A DNA stretch of 7,979 nucleotides from an uncultured Kangiella sp. (GCA_946481205.1 CAMLNB010000159.1:1-7979); one strand, 5' to 3'; shown: positions 1-7,966, counted from the first letter of the stretch. Notes: a model not told the origin generated them from the sequence alone. Numbers and translations: made by a program.

Positions 1-1295
1 GTCAATGTCACAGACAAGGCAAAACCATAACCAAAGGTTTCAGCACCGAGCAGCAAGGTCGCCCAGGTAAAGAAAATGTTGGTCAGCAGAAACACCGCCG
101 ACAGCATCAGCACTTCCCGACGGGCATCGAGATAGAACATCACGTTCAGGATGGCCATCAGCAGCACCTGCACACTGACCGCGACCACATCAATGTAGAA
201 CAGATGGATATACAGCGGCGAGATGCCAATCGCCTCTAGCAGATCGCGACCCCAGAGCAGGCAGAGCACCACGGTCAGGCCCTGCACTTTGAAAATCTCG
301 TAAATACCCTGACGCGCGGTGTAGACCATCTGGTCCTTGCGATACTCGATGTGCATCAGGGTATCGCCTTCGCGCACGGCGCGGTAAAAGCGATCGTACT
401 GTTCGGCGAAATCGGCTTCCATGCGGACCAGAAAGACCGCCATGCCGGGCAGAATGAATAGGTAGGCGAGAAAAATCGGCAGGTCGTAAATGATCGACGC
501 GCGCAGCGGCCCGATGATCGCTTCTGAGGTATAGGGCACAAACCAGAAAATAAACTTGTCGACCCAGACCGCGAGGTTGTACAGCACGCCCATGGCAAAC
601 AGGCTGTAGAACGCCTTGCGCTGATCGAGGAAATCAAAACGCAGCAGCGACTGGCCCGGATACTCACGAACCACATGGTGCAGAAAGGCAAAGAACAGGC
701 CTGCGTGGCCAACCAGAATCCCGGTCAGCAAGCCTTCCAAACCGAATCGTGCCAACAGCATCGAAACCAGAATGGCGAGCAGATAGCCAGCAGCCAAGGT
801 TCGGACGATACGCTGATAGGCTTTCATGCCGGACAAGAAAATCAGCACCAGCCACAGATTGCAGACGACAACAAAATTGGCGATCAGCAGCACGCGCAGA
901 TAGGCACTGCCATCAAACGCCAGCAACACGAACAAACCGGACAGCGCGGCAGCCACCACGGTGGTCAGCAGCAAAGCCCCTAGCAAATTCGGCAGCACAA
1001 TGCGCGGCTCATGCGCGTACAGGCGGTCGGCGACAAAGCGGGTGAACATCAGCTGCATGCCACCAGTCAGGATCAGCGAGCCTGCCATCAAATAGGTGAC
1101 ACAGATCTGGAACTGATTGACCGCCTGCTGTTCCGTGCCAAGCGCCACTGACAACAAACCGATCGCCATGACGCCGAGAATCGACAGCACCCATGGTCCA
1201 CCACTGATCAAGCCGGCATAACCATAGGCTTTCAGCACGGCGAAGAAACTGTCACGCTCCAGAATGCGGCGAATTTCAAAACCAATACCGGCCAT
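1..1295 (-). CDS. pelG: PelG, inner-membrane Pel polysaccharide transporter (3' end cut by window edge)
   Basis: PelG is the polytopic membrane protein of the Pel synthase complex; it is related to MOP/MATE-type flippases and is thought to carry the growing polymer across the inner membrane with PelD, PelE and PelF. I translated the open frame that runs from an ATG at 1295 off the left edge. It gives 431 residues beginning MAGIGFEIRRILERDSFF, followed by AYGYAGLISGGPWVLSILG, the typical PelG amino terminus. About 11 to 12 hydrophobic helices follow. A polar loop around residues 290-340 (RMEADFAEQYDRFYRAVREG, then EYRKDQMVYTARQGI) is also PelG-like. P. aeruginosa PelG has about 456 residues, so only some 25 carboxy-terminal residues should be missing. 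The start is supported by a GGAGG eight bases upstream and lies three bases after the pelF stop. The frame is intact as far as it can be seen. Confidence 0.96.
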   Translation of the reverse strand, partial: MAGIGFEIRRILERDSFFAVLKAYGYAGLISGGPWVLSILGVMAIGLLSVALGTEQQAVNQFQICVTYLMAGSLILTGGMQLMFTRFVADRLYAHEPRIVLPNLLGALLLTTVVAAALSGLFVLLAFDGSAYLRVLLIANFVVVCNLWLVLIFLSGMKAYQRIVRTLAAGYLLAILVSMLLARFGLEGLLTGILVGHAGLFFAFLHHVVREYPGQSLLRFDFLDQRKAFYSLFAMGVLYNLAVWVDKFIFWFVPYTSEAIIGPLRASIIYDLPIFLAYLFILPGMAVFLVRMEADFAEQYDRFYRAVREGDTLMHIEYRKDQMVYTARQGIYEIFKVQGLTVVLCLLWGRDLLEAIGISPLYIHLFYIDVVAVSVQVLLMAILNVMFYLDARREVLMLSAVFLLTNIFFTWATLLLGAETFGYGFALSVTL

Positions 1296-1298
1296 GGG

Positions 1299-2867
1299 TT
1301 AAGCCTCCGCCTGCATCGGCGTCGAATGCTCGGCACCACTCAGCGTGCGCTGGTACAGCTCGCGATAGGCACCAAACATCATCCGGTCGTCGTAGTACTG
1401 CGTGACCCGCTTCAGTCCCGCCTGCTGCGCCGCTTGCCAACGCTCCGGATCATTGAGCAGTGCCAGCGCGGCCTGCGCAGTACTTTCCGGATCGGCAATG
1501 GTCACGACCGCACCGGCGCTGCCGAGTGCGCGGTCTTCGGCCGTGCTGCCCTCGATCAGCTCGCGACAGGAACCGACATCGGTGGCAACGCAGGGCACGC
1601 CACTGGCAAACGCTTCCAGCAGCACCAGTGGCAGCGCTTCGCTGATCGAGGTCAGCATCATCAGACCAAGCTGCGGCAAGATCTCGGCGACATTCTGGAA
1701 GCCGAGAAATTTGACGTTGCTCTGCAGCCCCAGGCTTTCAACCAGATCCTTGCATTCCTGCACATAGGCCGGATCTTCATCCTCCGGGCCAATCAACCAG
1801 CCTTCGGCATCGGGCCGTTCATTGACGACCACGCGCATCATCCGGACAAAGGTCTTGATGTCCTTGATCGGCACAATACGTCCGATCAGCCCGAGCACCG
1901 GCGGGATACCCTCCGGGCGCTTTTCCAATGCTGTCGCGTAGCGCTGCAGATTGATGCCATTGGTGATCACCTGTGTACGCTCAGCGGCCGCGCCGTCGGC
2001 TATCTGGCGTAAACGATTGCCTTCATAAAGCGACACAATTGGCTCGGCTTGCGAATAGGCGATGCGACCAATCTGCTCGAAAAACTTGATCCACAGACCA
2101 CGGATGTAGCCCATCTCATCGTGCAGCGTGTTGCTGACATCGTCGTTGTGATCACGGATCCAAGTGGCCTGCGCCAGATCGATCTTGCGCTCCTTGGTGT
2201 AGATGCCGTGCTCAGTCAGCGCAAACGGAATCTCACGCTGCAAGCGGATCATCGCGCCGAGCAAACCGGCATAACCGGTTGATATGGAATGCACCATCCG
2301 CACCGGCGGCAGCTTGCGGGCAATGTCAGCCAGCACAAACAGCGGCGTATGCATGGTCCGCACGGCCCAGAAGTAATCGACGAAGCTGGGTTCGGTGCAA
2401 CGCTGCCGGTATTGCTCGGAAACGTAATCGTAGGAGGCTTCCGAAAACAGAAAATCGGTTTTGCTGATGCCACCGGCACCGCCCAGCTTGGTGAACGCTC
2501 GCAGCATCTCGGTCATCGACAACGCATGGTCACCCGAGGGGGTGGCGCGCATCTGCTCATGCAGGACCGCCATGTCGGCAAACGCTGCCGGGTCGCCTTT
2601 GCGCGCCTTTGGTGTATGGGCGCTGTTATCGAGCAAGTAATGCGTTTCAAAATGGGTGACATTCGGCGGGAACGTGTATTGCGCCTTGCCATATAACGAT
2701 GGCTCGCCGCCGATGAAGATCACAGCAAAACGAAGCTCCGGCAACCCGGAAATGATCTGATGCACCCAGCTTGAAACGCCACCGCGAACAAACGGATAGG
2801 TGCCTTCAAGCAGCAAGGCGATATCGGCAACCGCTGCTGCATTCGGATCTGTCGGCAAACGGTTCAC
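1299..2867 (-). CDS. pelF: PelF, cytosolic GT4-type glycosyltransferase of Pel synthesis
   Basis: PelF is the retaining, GT-B fold glycosyltransferase that polymerises the Pel chain (rich in N-acetylgalactosamine in P. aeruginosa) from a nucleotide sugar at the cytosolic face. Numbered from the GTG at 2867 the product has 522 residues; P. aeruginosa PelF has about 507. Visible hallmarks are LLEGTYPFVRGGVSSWVHQ (about 18-36), the Gly-rich acceptor-side segment of this subfamily; TEHGIYTKER (about 218-227); the donor-side GRIVPIKD (329-336) with basic residues typical of GT4 enzymes; and the E-x7-E motif in SEALPLVLLE (E410 and E418), followed by ASGVPCVATDVG. There is no signal peptide or clear membrane helix. 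I prefer the GTG at 2867 over the in-frame GTG at 2897 because it forms a GTGA overlap with the pelE stop, has GAGGT six bases upstream, and gives a leader of PelF-like length. The amino end is the only uncertain part. Confidence 0.97.
   Translation of the reverse strand: MNRLPTDPNAAAVADIALLLEGTYPFVRGGVSSWVHQIISGLPELRFAVIFIGGEPSLYGKAQYTFPPNVTHFETHYLLDNSAHTPKARKGDPAAFADMAVLHEQMRATPSGDHALSMTEMLRAFTKLGGAGGISKTDFLFSEASYDYVSEQYRQRCTEPSFVDYFWAVRTMHTPLFVLADIARKLPPVRMVHSISTGYAGLLGAMIRLQREIPFALTEHGIYTKERKIDLAQATWIRDHNDDVSNTLHDEMGYIRGLWIKFFEQIGRIAYSQAEPIVSLYEGNRLRQIADGAAAERTQVITNGINLQRYATALEKRPEGIPPVLGLIGRIVPIKDIKTFVRMMRVVVNERPDAEGWLIGPEDEDPAYVQECKDLVESLGLQSNVKFLGFQNVAEILPQLGLMMLTSISEALPLVLLEAFASGVPCVATDVGSCRELIEGSTAEDRALGSAGAVVTIADPESTAQAALALLNDPERWQAAQQAGLKRVTQYYDDRMMFGAYRELYQRTLSGAEHSTPMQAEA
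1304..1308 (-). promoter_or_regulatory. Ribosome binding site of pelG
   Basis: A perfect GGAGG on the minus strand lies inside the last codons of pelF, eight bases before the pelG ATG at 1295. It supports that start and shows pelG can be loaded with ribosomes on its own as well as by coupling to pelF. Confidence 0.75.
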
Positions 2868-3910
2868 GACCGCACCTCGGTTGTTGTCGGTAACCACCAG
2901 GCGCGCACGCCCGCCAACGCGCTGCCCTGCTCCAGTTGCCGGTTATCCTGCATCAGTGCGCGGGGCACATCGGCAAAGCGGCGCTGGCGAAACGCCAGTT
3001 CCGCTCGCCACGGCGCCAGCATCGCTGGCGCTACGCCGGCTGCTTCTGCTTGCTGCAGAGCATTTTCGGCGGCAGCAATTTCGTCCTGCTCAAGCAGAAT
3101 GCGCGCGTGCAGCAGATGCAGATCGGCGTTCGCCTGTTGTTCCAGATTGGGCACCGGACTGGGCGCGTTGGCAGCTGCCAACGCCGACTCGGCGTGCTGG
3201 CGTGCCGTTTTCAACCAATGATTGCGCACCGCACCTTGCACCAAGCCGTTGTACACCAACTCCCAACACCAACCAGCCAATTGCCGATGAGCATCGGCGC
3301 GGCGCGGTGCAGGCAGCTCATCAAGCTCGGCGCTGATTTCCTGAATCCGTTCGGTGAATTGTTTTTCGCGGCCGTCCAGCATGGCGTAGGCCAACAGACG
3401 AACATCATCGACCCGATCTTTCAGGGCGATTTGCCAGATCGGCACCGATTGATGCACCGGCATATGACGCGTTGCCATCACCGCTTTCAATCGTTTCAGG
3501 GGCCGGTCGGAAAAGCGCAGGATCTGACGTAGCGCGCCGCTGCTGTATGGCGGCGAGGCAAACACCTGCGGCGATTGAAACGGCAATTCCGGCACGCCGA
3601 TAAAGCGCAAGCTGAGTTGCCGACGCGAACGCGGCAAGCGCAGCGCACCCACCAGGCCCCAAAGCAGACCCACGGCGCCCACCAACGGCAGCAGCAACAA
3701 CATGCCTTGCAGGAAACGCATGCTGTCGCGCACGGGTAAGCGATAGCGGCGCGGCAACAAATGCCAGCAAGCACGTGCCAGCATCGGTGTCGCCGCTGCG
3801 TGCAACAGCAGATACGCCAGCAAGGCCAACCAGCTCGGTGTCAGCAACAGCAAGGCCAGCAGGCTTGCCGTTTCCAACGCCAGCGCGGCGAACCACCAGA
3901 GGCGTGACAT
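2864..3910 (-). CDS. pelE: PelE, membrane-anchored TPR scaffold of the Pel synthase
   Basis: PelE is an inner-membrane protein with a cytosolic TPR domain; in P. aeruginosa it joins PelD, PelF and PelG in one complex and is thought to act as a scaffold. The product has 348 residues (P. aeruginosa about 329). Hydrophobic segments lie at about 8-24, 27-45 and 68-90; the first two may be a tight hairpin or one long helix. A polar region follows with DRVDDVRLLAYAMLDGREK (about 165-183), a stretch I associate with PelE. Helical TPR-like repeats rich in Ala, Leu and Gln run from about 205 to 325, for example WLKTARQHAESALAAAN and LEQDEIAAAENALQQAEAAG. The ATG at 3910 follows the pelD stop after one base (TGA A ATG) with GGAG ten bases upstream. 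A longer open frame reaches back to 4045 but would overlap pelD by about 130 bases with a non-PelE sequence. The stop overlaps the pelF GTG by four bases. Confidence 0.93.
   Translation of the reverse strand: MSRLWWFAALALETASLLALLLLTPSWLALLAYLLLHAAATPMLARACWHLLPRRYRLPVRDSMRFLQGMLLLLPLVGAVGLLWGLVGALRLPRSRRQLSLRFIGVPELPFQSPQVFASPPYSSGALRQILRFSDRPLKRLKAVMATRHMPVHQSVPIWQIALKDRVDDVRLLAYAMLDGREKQFTERIQEISAELDELPAPRRADAHRQLAGWCWELVYNGLVQGAVRNHWLKTARQHAESALAAANAPSPVPNLEQQANADLHLLHARILLEQDEIAAAENALQQAEAAGVAPAMLAPWRAELAFRQRRFADVPRALMQDNRQLEQGSALAGVRAWWLPTTTEVRS
2874..2878 (-). promoter_or_regulatory. Ribosome binding site deciding the pelF start
   Basis: GAGGT on the minus strand sits six bases before the GTG at 2867, inside the end of pelE. 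The competing upstream GTG at 2897 has only a poorly placed G-rich stretch (GGCGGGCG) before it, so this site favours the shorter PelF. Confidence 0.65.
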
Positions 3911-3911
3911 T

Positions 3912-5189
3912 TCAGTGTGACTCCACGCGCGCCGGCAACAAGGTCCGCGCCGCGCTGGCGTTGTCGAGTGCTTCGCAATGCACAGCGATGGTCGGCGCAC
4001 CGGCTTGCTGTAACCGCTGCAGCCATTGCGCAGCACCGGCAGCATCCGTCATGGGCAGCAAAATCGTCAGGTGCGCATCGCGTTCGCGCCAGACATCGAG
4101 TGCGCGCCGCTCACGACGGGCCAATGCCCGCCATTGCTCGCCGTCCGCGTCACTCAGCGCCACATGCACCAGTGTGGCCGCCAAACCGAATGTCTCTTTG
4201 TCTTTCAGGGCCCGCGCCAATTGCCGGGCGAAGCGTTCATCACTGCCCGGTTTGCCGGCACCGGTGAGCAGATCGGCTGCATGCGCGCACAACACGGATA
4301 ACAAAGTCAGTGTGCTGTGTTGGAAGGCAAAGAACGGCATGTTGGCGATCGCCAGCACCGCATGAATGCTGCCGCTGGCATCAACCAACGGTACGACGGC
4401 GAGCAGCTTGCTGTGCCGGCTCGCCTCAAGTTGGGCACTGTCAGCATTGATGGCCACCAATTCGGCACGTTCGAGCGCTTGCCGCAGCAGCGGATCGTGC
4501 GGCGACAGGCTGTCGAGTTGGCCCCAGCTCGCCAGCGGCGTCTTCGGATCAATGGCGCTGTCACGAACGACGAAAATCGCCGCTTGCTGCAGCGATCCGT
4601 AACTCGCCAGCAATTCCAGCAAACGTTGGGCACTTTGGGCGGTGAGCCCCTGACCCGGATCAATCTGTTGCCCCAAACGATTCAAGGCTTCACGCAGCGA
4701 ATGACCGGAACCGGCCAGCGCCTGCTCCAGTCGATCATGCGATACGCGCAGCAAATGGTAGCTGCGGGTGAACTCTTCCAAACGCTCAGCACGGTATTGA
4801 TTGGCACCGGTCAAACGCCGCAGCCGCCGTTGCCAGGCGTCGCGAAATTCACCGCAGACCATCGCCAACGCAACGACGCCGGTGGCCCAGGCCAGCGGAA
4901 AAGTTTCAACCGGTTGCCAGCCACGATTGATGGCGATGCCGAGCGTTGCCAACACCAACAAGGCACTGGCAAAACCGGCCGCGAAGCCATAACGCAAACC
5001 GGCCAGCACCGGACCAACCACCGGCCACGGAAAACCACTCTCAACCCGCAGCGGATCCGCTGGATTGCTCCACGCCGACAACAGCAACGCGGCCACCGTC
5101 AGCAGCAAGGTTTCCAACCAGATCCAATAGTCCGGTGGCGCAGTGCGGATATCGAGTCCGTCGACGGAATCCAGCCAAGGCAATCTCAT
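3912..5189 (-). CDS. pelD: PelD, c-di-GMP receptor of the Pel synthase
   Basis: PelD activates Pel synthesis after binding c-di-GMP. The 425-residue product (P. aeruginosa about 455) shows the family layout: four membrane helices at about 21-40, 55-70, 72-88 and 99-115; a charged, probably coiled-coil linker at about 116-160; a GAF domain at about 185-310; and a carboxy-terminal GGDEF-like domain at about 315-420. The catalytic GGDEF position appears to be replaced by RDAHL (about 370-374), just before TILLP, so the domain should not make c-di-GMP. An RxxD inhibitory-site motif is kept as RALD (362-365), matching the R367/D370 pair that binds c-di-GMP in P. aeruginosa. R392 is a candidate for the further arginine known there as R402; this alignment is by eye. 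The ATG overlaps the pelB stop as ATGA with no strong Shine-Dalgarno, suggesting coupled translation. Confidence 0.96.
   Translation of the reverse strand: MRLPWLDSVDGLDIRTAPPDYWIWLETLLLTVAALLLSAWSNPADPLRVESGFPWPVVGPVLAGLRYGFAAGFASALLVLATLGIAINRGWQPVETFPLAWATGVVALAMVCGEFRDAWQRRLRRLTGANQYRAERLEEFTRSYHLLRVSHDRLEQALAGSGHSLREALNRLGQQIDPGQGLTAQSAQRLLELLASYGSLQQAAIFVVRDSAIDPKTPLASWGQLDSLSPHDPLLRQALERAELVAINADSAQLEASRHSKLLAVVPLVDASGSIHAVLAIANMPFFAFQHSTLTLLSVLCAHAADLLTGAGKPGSDERFARQLARALKDKETFGLAATLVHVALSDADGEQWRALARRERRALDVWRERDAHLTILLPMTDAAGAAQWLQRLQQAGAPTIAVHCEALDNASAARTLLPARVESH
3921..3924 (-). promoter_or_regulatory. Probable ribosome binding site of pelE
   Basis: GGAG on the minus strand within the last pelD codons, ten bases before the pelE ATG. 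The spacing is a little long, so coupling to pelD translation probably contributes. Confidence 0.45.
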
Positions 5190-7966
5190 GGGGTCACCAC
5201 TGTCGAGGTCGTTGGCGGTAGCAAACCGATGGCCGACGCCGGCGCAGGAGTCGGTACCGGAAGCGGCAAAGCCAACGCTGAAAATTGTTCATACTGTTGC
5301 CGGCAGGTCGGCAATTCGCGAGCCGGATCCGGCACGGTTGCAGCGGCACGGCCGACGCTGAAACGGCGTGCCCGCGCGGCAACATCGTTGAGGCTCAACG
5401 GCAACACAGCCGATGACAACGGACCTTCTGGCGCCAGCTGCAATTCGGCCTGCAGCGCCTGCAGCATTGTGCTGATCTCGCCGCGATTCTGTTCCTGCCA
5501 CGCCTCAGCCACATCTTCCCAATCCGACAGCTGCAAACGCTTTTGCTGCCAGCGCAACGCAAACCATCGGGCGTTGTCGAGCTGATCCTGCAATTGCCAC
5601 TGGCCAATCAACTCGCGCAAGGCATCGGCATCCGGCAATTGCTGCTCCAGCCCGACGGCAAAGTAGCGACGACCATACATCACATCGGCCAAGCGCTGTG
5701 GATGTGAAGCGGCAGCCATCGGCAATGTCTGCACCTGCAGCTGTTGCAAAACCCGGTAGCGGAACTGATTGGCGGTCACCGTGCAACCCAGCCATTCCAG
5801 ATTATCGGCAACCGTCAGCAACCACGGCAGATCGCGCGCGCGCGCCGGCAAGGTCATGGCATACCAGCGCGCCGCTTCGGCCGGCCGACCCAGCACCTGT
5901 TCCGCCGCAGCCATCGCTTCGGCCAATACCGGATCGCCTTCGGCGAGATTGGCATAGCGCTCCACCAGCAAATTGACTGCGCTGGTGGAGACCGGCTCTT
6001 CGGCCAACAGCAACCACAGCAGGGCTTCTATGACTTCCGGATCGTTGGCCCGCAATTGCGCCAACCGCTCCAAGGCCGTGCGTGCCGTTGCATGATCACG
6101 GCGCAGCATCGCCCGCTCGGCGCGGAATTGCCAGTAACGCGGTTCCTTGGCAAACCGCGTTTCCTGCTGCTGCGCTTCGGCCAGCAGCTGATCGATGCGT
6201 TTGCCATCGTTGGCTTGATGCGCCAGCTCCAGCAGCACGACAAAATATTCACGCGCGCGCAACCGGTTCCACCCATACAGCGCCTGTCGCTCGACCGCCG
6301 CGGAATCACCGTTCTGACTGGCCAGTTGCAGCAACCGATCAATCGCCAGCTTGTCGTCCGGTTGATAACGCGCCAGCAATTGTTGATAGGCCGGGCGCGC
6401 AACATTGCCGCGTTCCAAGGCCCAACCGATCTCGGCCAGCAACTGCCAATAGCGCACCTCCTGACCAACCGGTGGCGCCGACGACAACGGCAGCAAACTG
6501 TTCAAGGCCGGCTCGGCCTGACCGCTGCGCCAGTAACTTTCGGCAATGGCCAGGCGCTCCGCCGGTCGCAATGGCGCCAATTGCTCGGCACGCTGCCAGG
6601 CACGCAATGCCGCGACCGGTTCACCGCTGGCTTGCTGCAACCGCGCCAACGCCGCCCACGCGGCCCGATCTTGCGCTTCGCGCTGCAAATAATTCTGCAG
6701 TGTTTGCACCAAGCGACTCGGTTCGCCGTGACGCAGGCCGCTGACAACATACGCATCGGCTTCAGCGGTGTTCAAACGTCGACGCGCACTGGCTGACTCG
6801 ACCAAAGGCAGCACTTTGTCGTCGTCAGCCAGCGCAACTGCCAATGCAAAGGCGCGACTCTCGTTTTCCGGATCCGGTGCCTGCATGGCCAACGCGAACC
6901 AATGCGGCAACGCCGCCTGGCTCTCTCCGTTCCAGTCATAGCTACGCGCCAACAACAGTTGCCGCGCCGGCGATGGTGCGGGCACTTGCTCCAGCTCGCG
7001 CGCCAAGGTCAGCGCGGCCGGCAGATCACCGAGCGCCAGTTCCAGCGCCAGCAGGCGTTCGAGCAAACCATCGTCGTCCGGTTGCTGCGCGCGCAAGCGA
7101 TACAGCCAATCGCGCGCCTGTGCGTCGTCGCCGTTTTGCTGGGCGATATCCGCAGCAAGCGCAAGCAGGCGCGGATCCGTTTCCTGCGCGCTGAGAAACT
7201 GTTTGGCACTACCCAATGCCCGCGTCGTTTCGCCAGCGGCCAGATACGCCCGCATCGCCGCAAATGCGGCGGCCCGTTTCGGTTCAGCTGCCGTCAACAG
7301 AAAAAAGGCTTCGTGCCAGCGCTGCGCAGCAATACCCGGTTGATTAGCCGCCAGATGCAGCTGCGCCGTCTCGGCGAGCAACTGACCGCGGCGCGGCCCC
7401 TGCACATCGATGCGAGCCAGCAGCGTTTCATACAGGGCCGCCAAAACGCCGGGCTCGCCGAATTTGCGCGCTTCGACCAACAGCGCATCTTGCTCACGCT
7501 CATTTACCGCCAACGGCAGCGCACTGTGAAAACCATTCTGGATCGCAGTGCGCAGCAACGGCGCCCGTTCGCTGTCCGGTGCACGAAACAATTGCTGCAA
7601 TTGCAGGCGCAGCCGCGCCAGTGCAATTTCAAAGGCATACGGTGTTGGCGGCAAGGTCAGCAGCGGTGCCAAGGCAGTGCTGGCTTCGTCGTGATTGCCG
7701 GCTTCGGTCAGTAGCTGCACGAATGACAAGCGCAGTGGAATATTGTCCGGGTCAGAACGAACCAGTACGCGCAGATAGGCGATCGACAGCGCATCGCTGG
7801 CGCGCAGGTTTTGCGGATCGCGAAACGCCGGTTGGCGTGGAAACAACACAAACAGCGCCACCGCCACCACCGCCGACATCATCAGCAGTGCCGGGCCGTT
7901 CAGCAGCGCTTCACGCGCTGGCCGGGTTTGTTGCGAACGGGCGGTGCGATCAGTTGGCGCAGACAA
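5186..7966 (-). CDS. pelB: PelB-like membrane-anchored TPR protein lacking the beta-barrel
   Basis: In P. aeruginosa PelB (1193 residues) has an inner-membrane anchor, a long periplasmic TPR superhelix that recruits the modifying enzyme PelA, and a carboxy-terminal outer-membrane barrel for export. This 926-residue product has a basic, cytosolic amino end, one membrane helix at about 25-42, then FPRQPAFRDPQNLRASDALS and IAYLRVLVRSDPDN, as I would expect after the anchor of PelB. TPR-type helical pairs fill the rest, for example at about 265-325, 330-365 and 435-495 (LARLQQASGEPVAALRAWQR). The end differs: after about residue 888 there is a tail rich in Pro, Ala and Thr (LALPLPVPTPAPAS) and no amphipathic beta-strands, so the barrel of about 300 residues is absent. 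The frame is intact and the stop overlaps pelD. The TTG start at 7966 is chosen because GGAGG lies six bases upstream; the frame stays open to the edge. The PelB assignment rests on the anchor, TPRs and position. Confidence 0.85.
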   Translation of the reverse strand: MSAPTDRTARSQQTRPAREALLNGPALLMMSAVVAVALFVLFPRQPAFRDPQNLRASDALSIAYLRVLVRSDPDNIPLRLSFVQLLTEAGNHDEASTALAPLLTLPPTPYAFEIALARLRLQLQQLFRAPDSERAPLLRTAIQNGFHSALPLAVNEREQDALLVEARKFGEPGVLAALYETLLARIDVQGPRRGQLLAETAQLHLAANQPGIAAQRWHEAFFLLTAAEPKRAAAFAAMRAYLAAGETTRALGSAKQFLSAQETDPRLLALAADIAQQNGDDAQARDWLYRLRAQQPDDDGLLERLLALELALGDLPAALTLARELEQVPAPSPARQLLLARSYDWNGESQAALPHWFALAMQAPDPENESRAFALAVALADDDKVLPLVESASARRRLNTAEADAYVVSGLRHGEPSRLVQTLQNYLQREAQDRAAWAALARLQQASGEPVAALRAWQRAEQLAPLRPAERLAIAESYWRSGQAEPALNSLLPLSSAPPVGQEVRYWQLLAEIGWALERGNVARPAYQQLLARYQPDDKLAIDRLLQLASQNGDSAAVERQALYGWNRLRAREYFVVLLELAHQANDGKRIDQLLAEAQQQETRFAKEPRYWQFRAERAMLRRDHATARTALERLAQLRANDPEVIEALLWLLLAEEPVSTSAVNLLVERYANLAEGDPVLAEAMAAAEQVLGRPAEAARWYAMTLPARARDLPWLLTVADNLEWLGCTVTANQFRYRVLQQLQVQTLPMAAASHPQRLADVMYGRRYFAVGLEQQLPDADALRELIGQWQLQDQLDNARWFALRWQQKRLQLSDWEDVAEAWQEQNRGEISTMLQALQAELQLAPEGPLSSAVLPLSLNDVAARARRFSVGRAAATVPDPARELPTCRQQYEQFSALALPLPVPTPAPASAIGLLPPTTSTVVTP

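Noticed and set aside
1326..2012. 228-residue open frame on the plus strand
   Set aside because: Antisense to the well-supported catalytic half of pelF, whose GT4 motifs show the real coding strand.
3013..3031. Perfect inverted repeat with 8-base arms (GCGCCAGC) and a 3-base loop
   Set aside because: It lies inside pelE and encodes ordinary Ala/Pro-rich residues; there is no following T-run, so it is not a convincing terminator. A stem of this size in GC-rich coding DNA may be chance, though a minor role in mRNA processing cannot be excluded.
2864..4045. Longer, 393-residue version of PelE
   Set aside because: The extra 45 residues are Arg/Cys/Ser-rich, unlike PelE, and would overlap pelD by about 130 bases. 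The ATG at 3910 follows the pelD stop directly and opens with the expected membrane helix.
5186..5400. Frameshift explaining the missing PelB barrel
   Set aside because: There is no space before pelD for about 900 more bases of barrel-coding sequence, and the other minus-strand frames here show no strand pattern. The barrel is absent from this locus, not out of frame.
4317..5585. 422-residue open frame on the plus strand
   Set aside because: It lies antisense to pelD and the end of pelB and crosses their junction. Its product is Gln/Arg-rich with no recognisable domain, as expected from the mirror frame of GC-rich coding DNA.
5833..5844. Run of six CG dinucleotides
   Set aside because: It encodes Arg-Ala-Arg within a TPR region of pelB with the frame intact. 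Short alternating runs are common in GC-rich DNA, and nothing suggests phase variation here.
5744..6796. 350-residue open frame on the plus strand
   Set aside because: Antisense shadow of the TPR region of pelB; Gln/Arg-rich repetitive composition mirrors the Ala/Leu/Gln-rich TPRs. No plausible ribosome site or family match seen.
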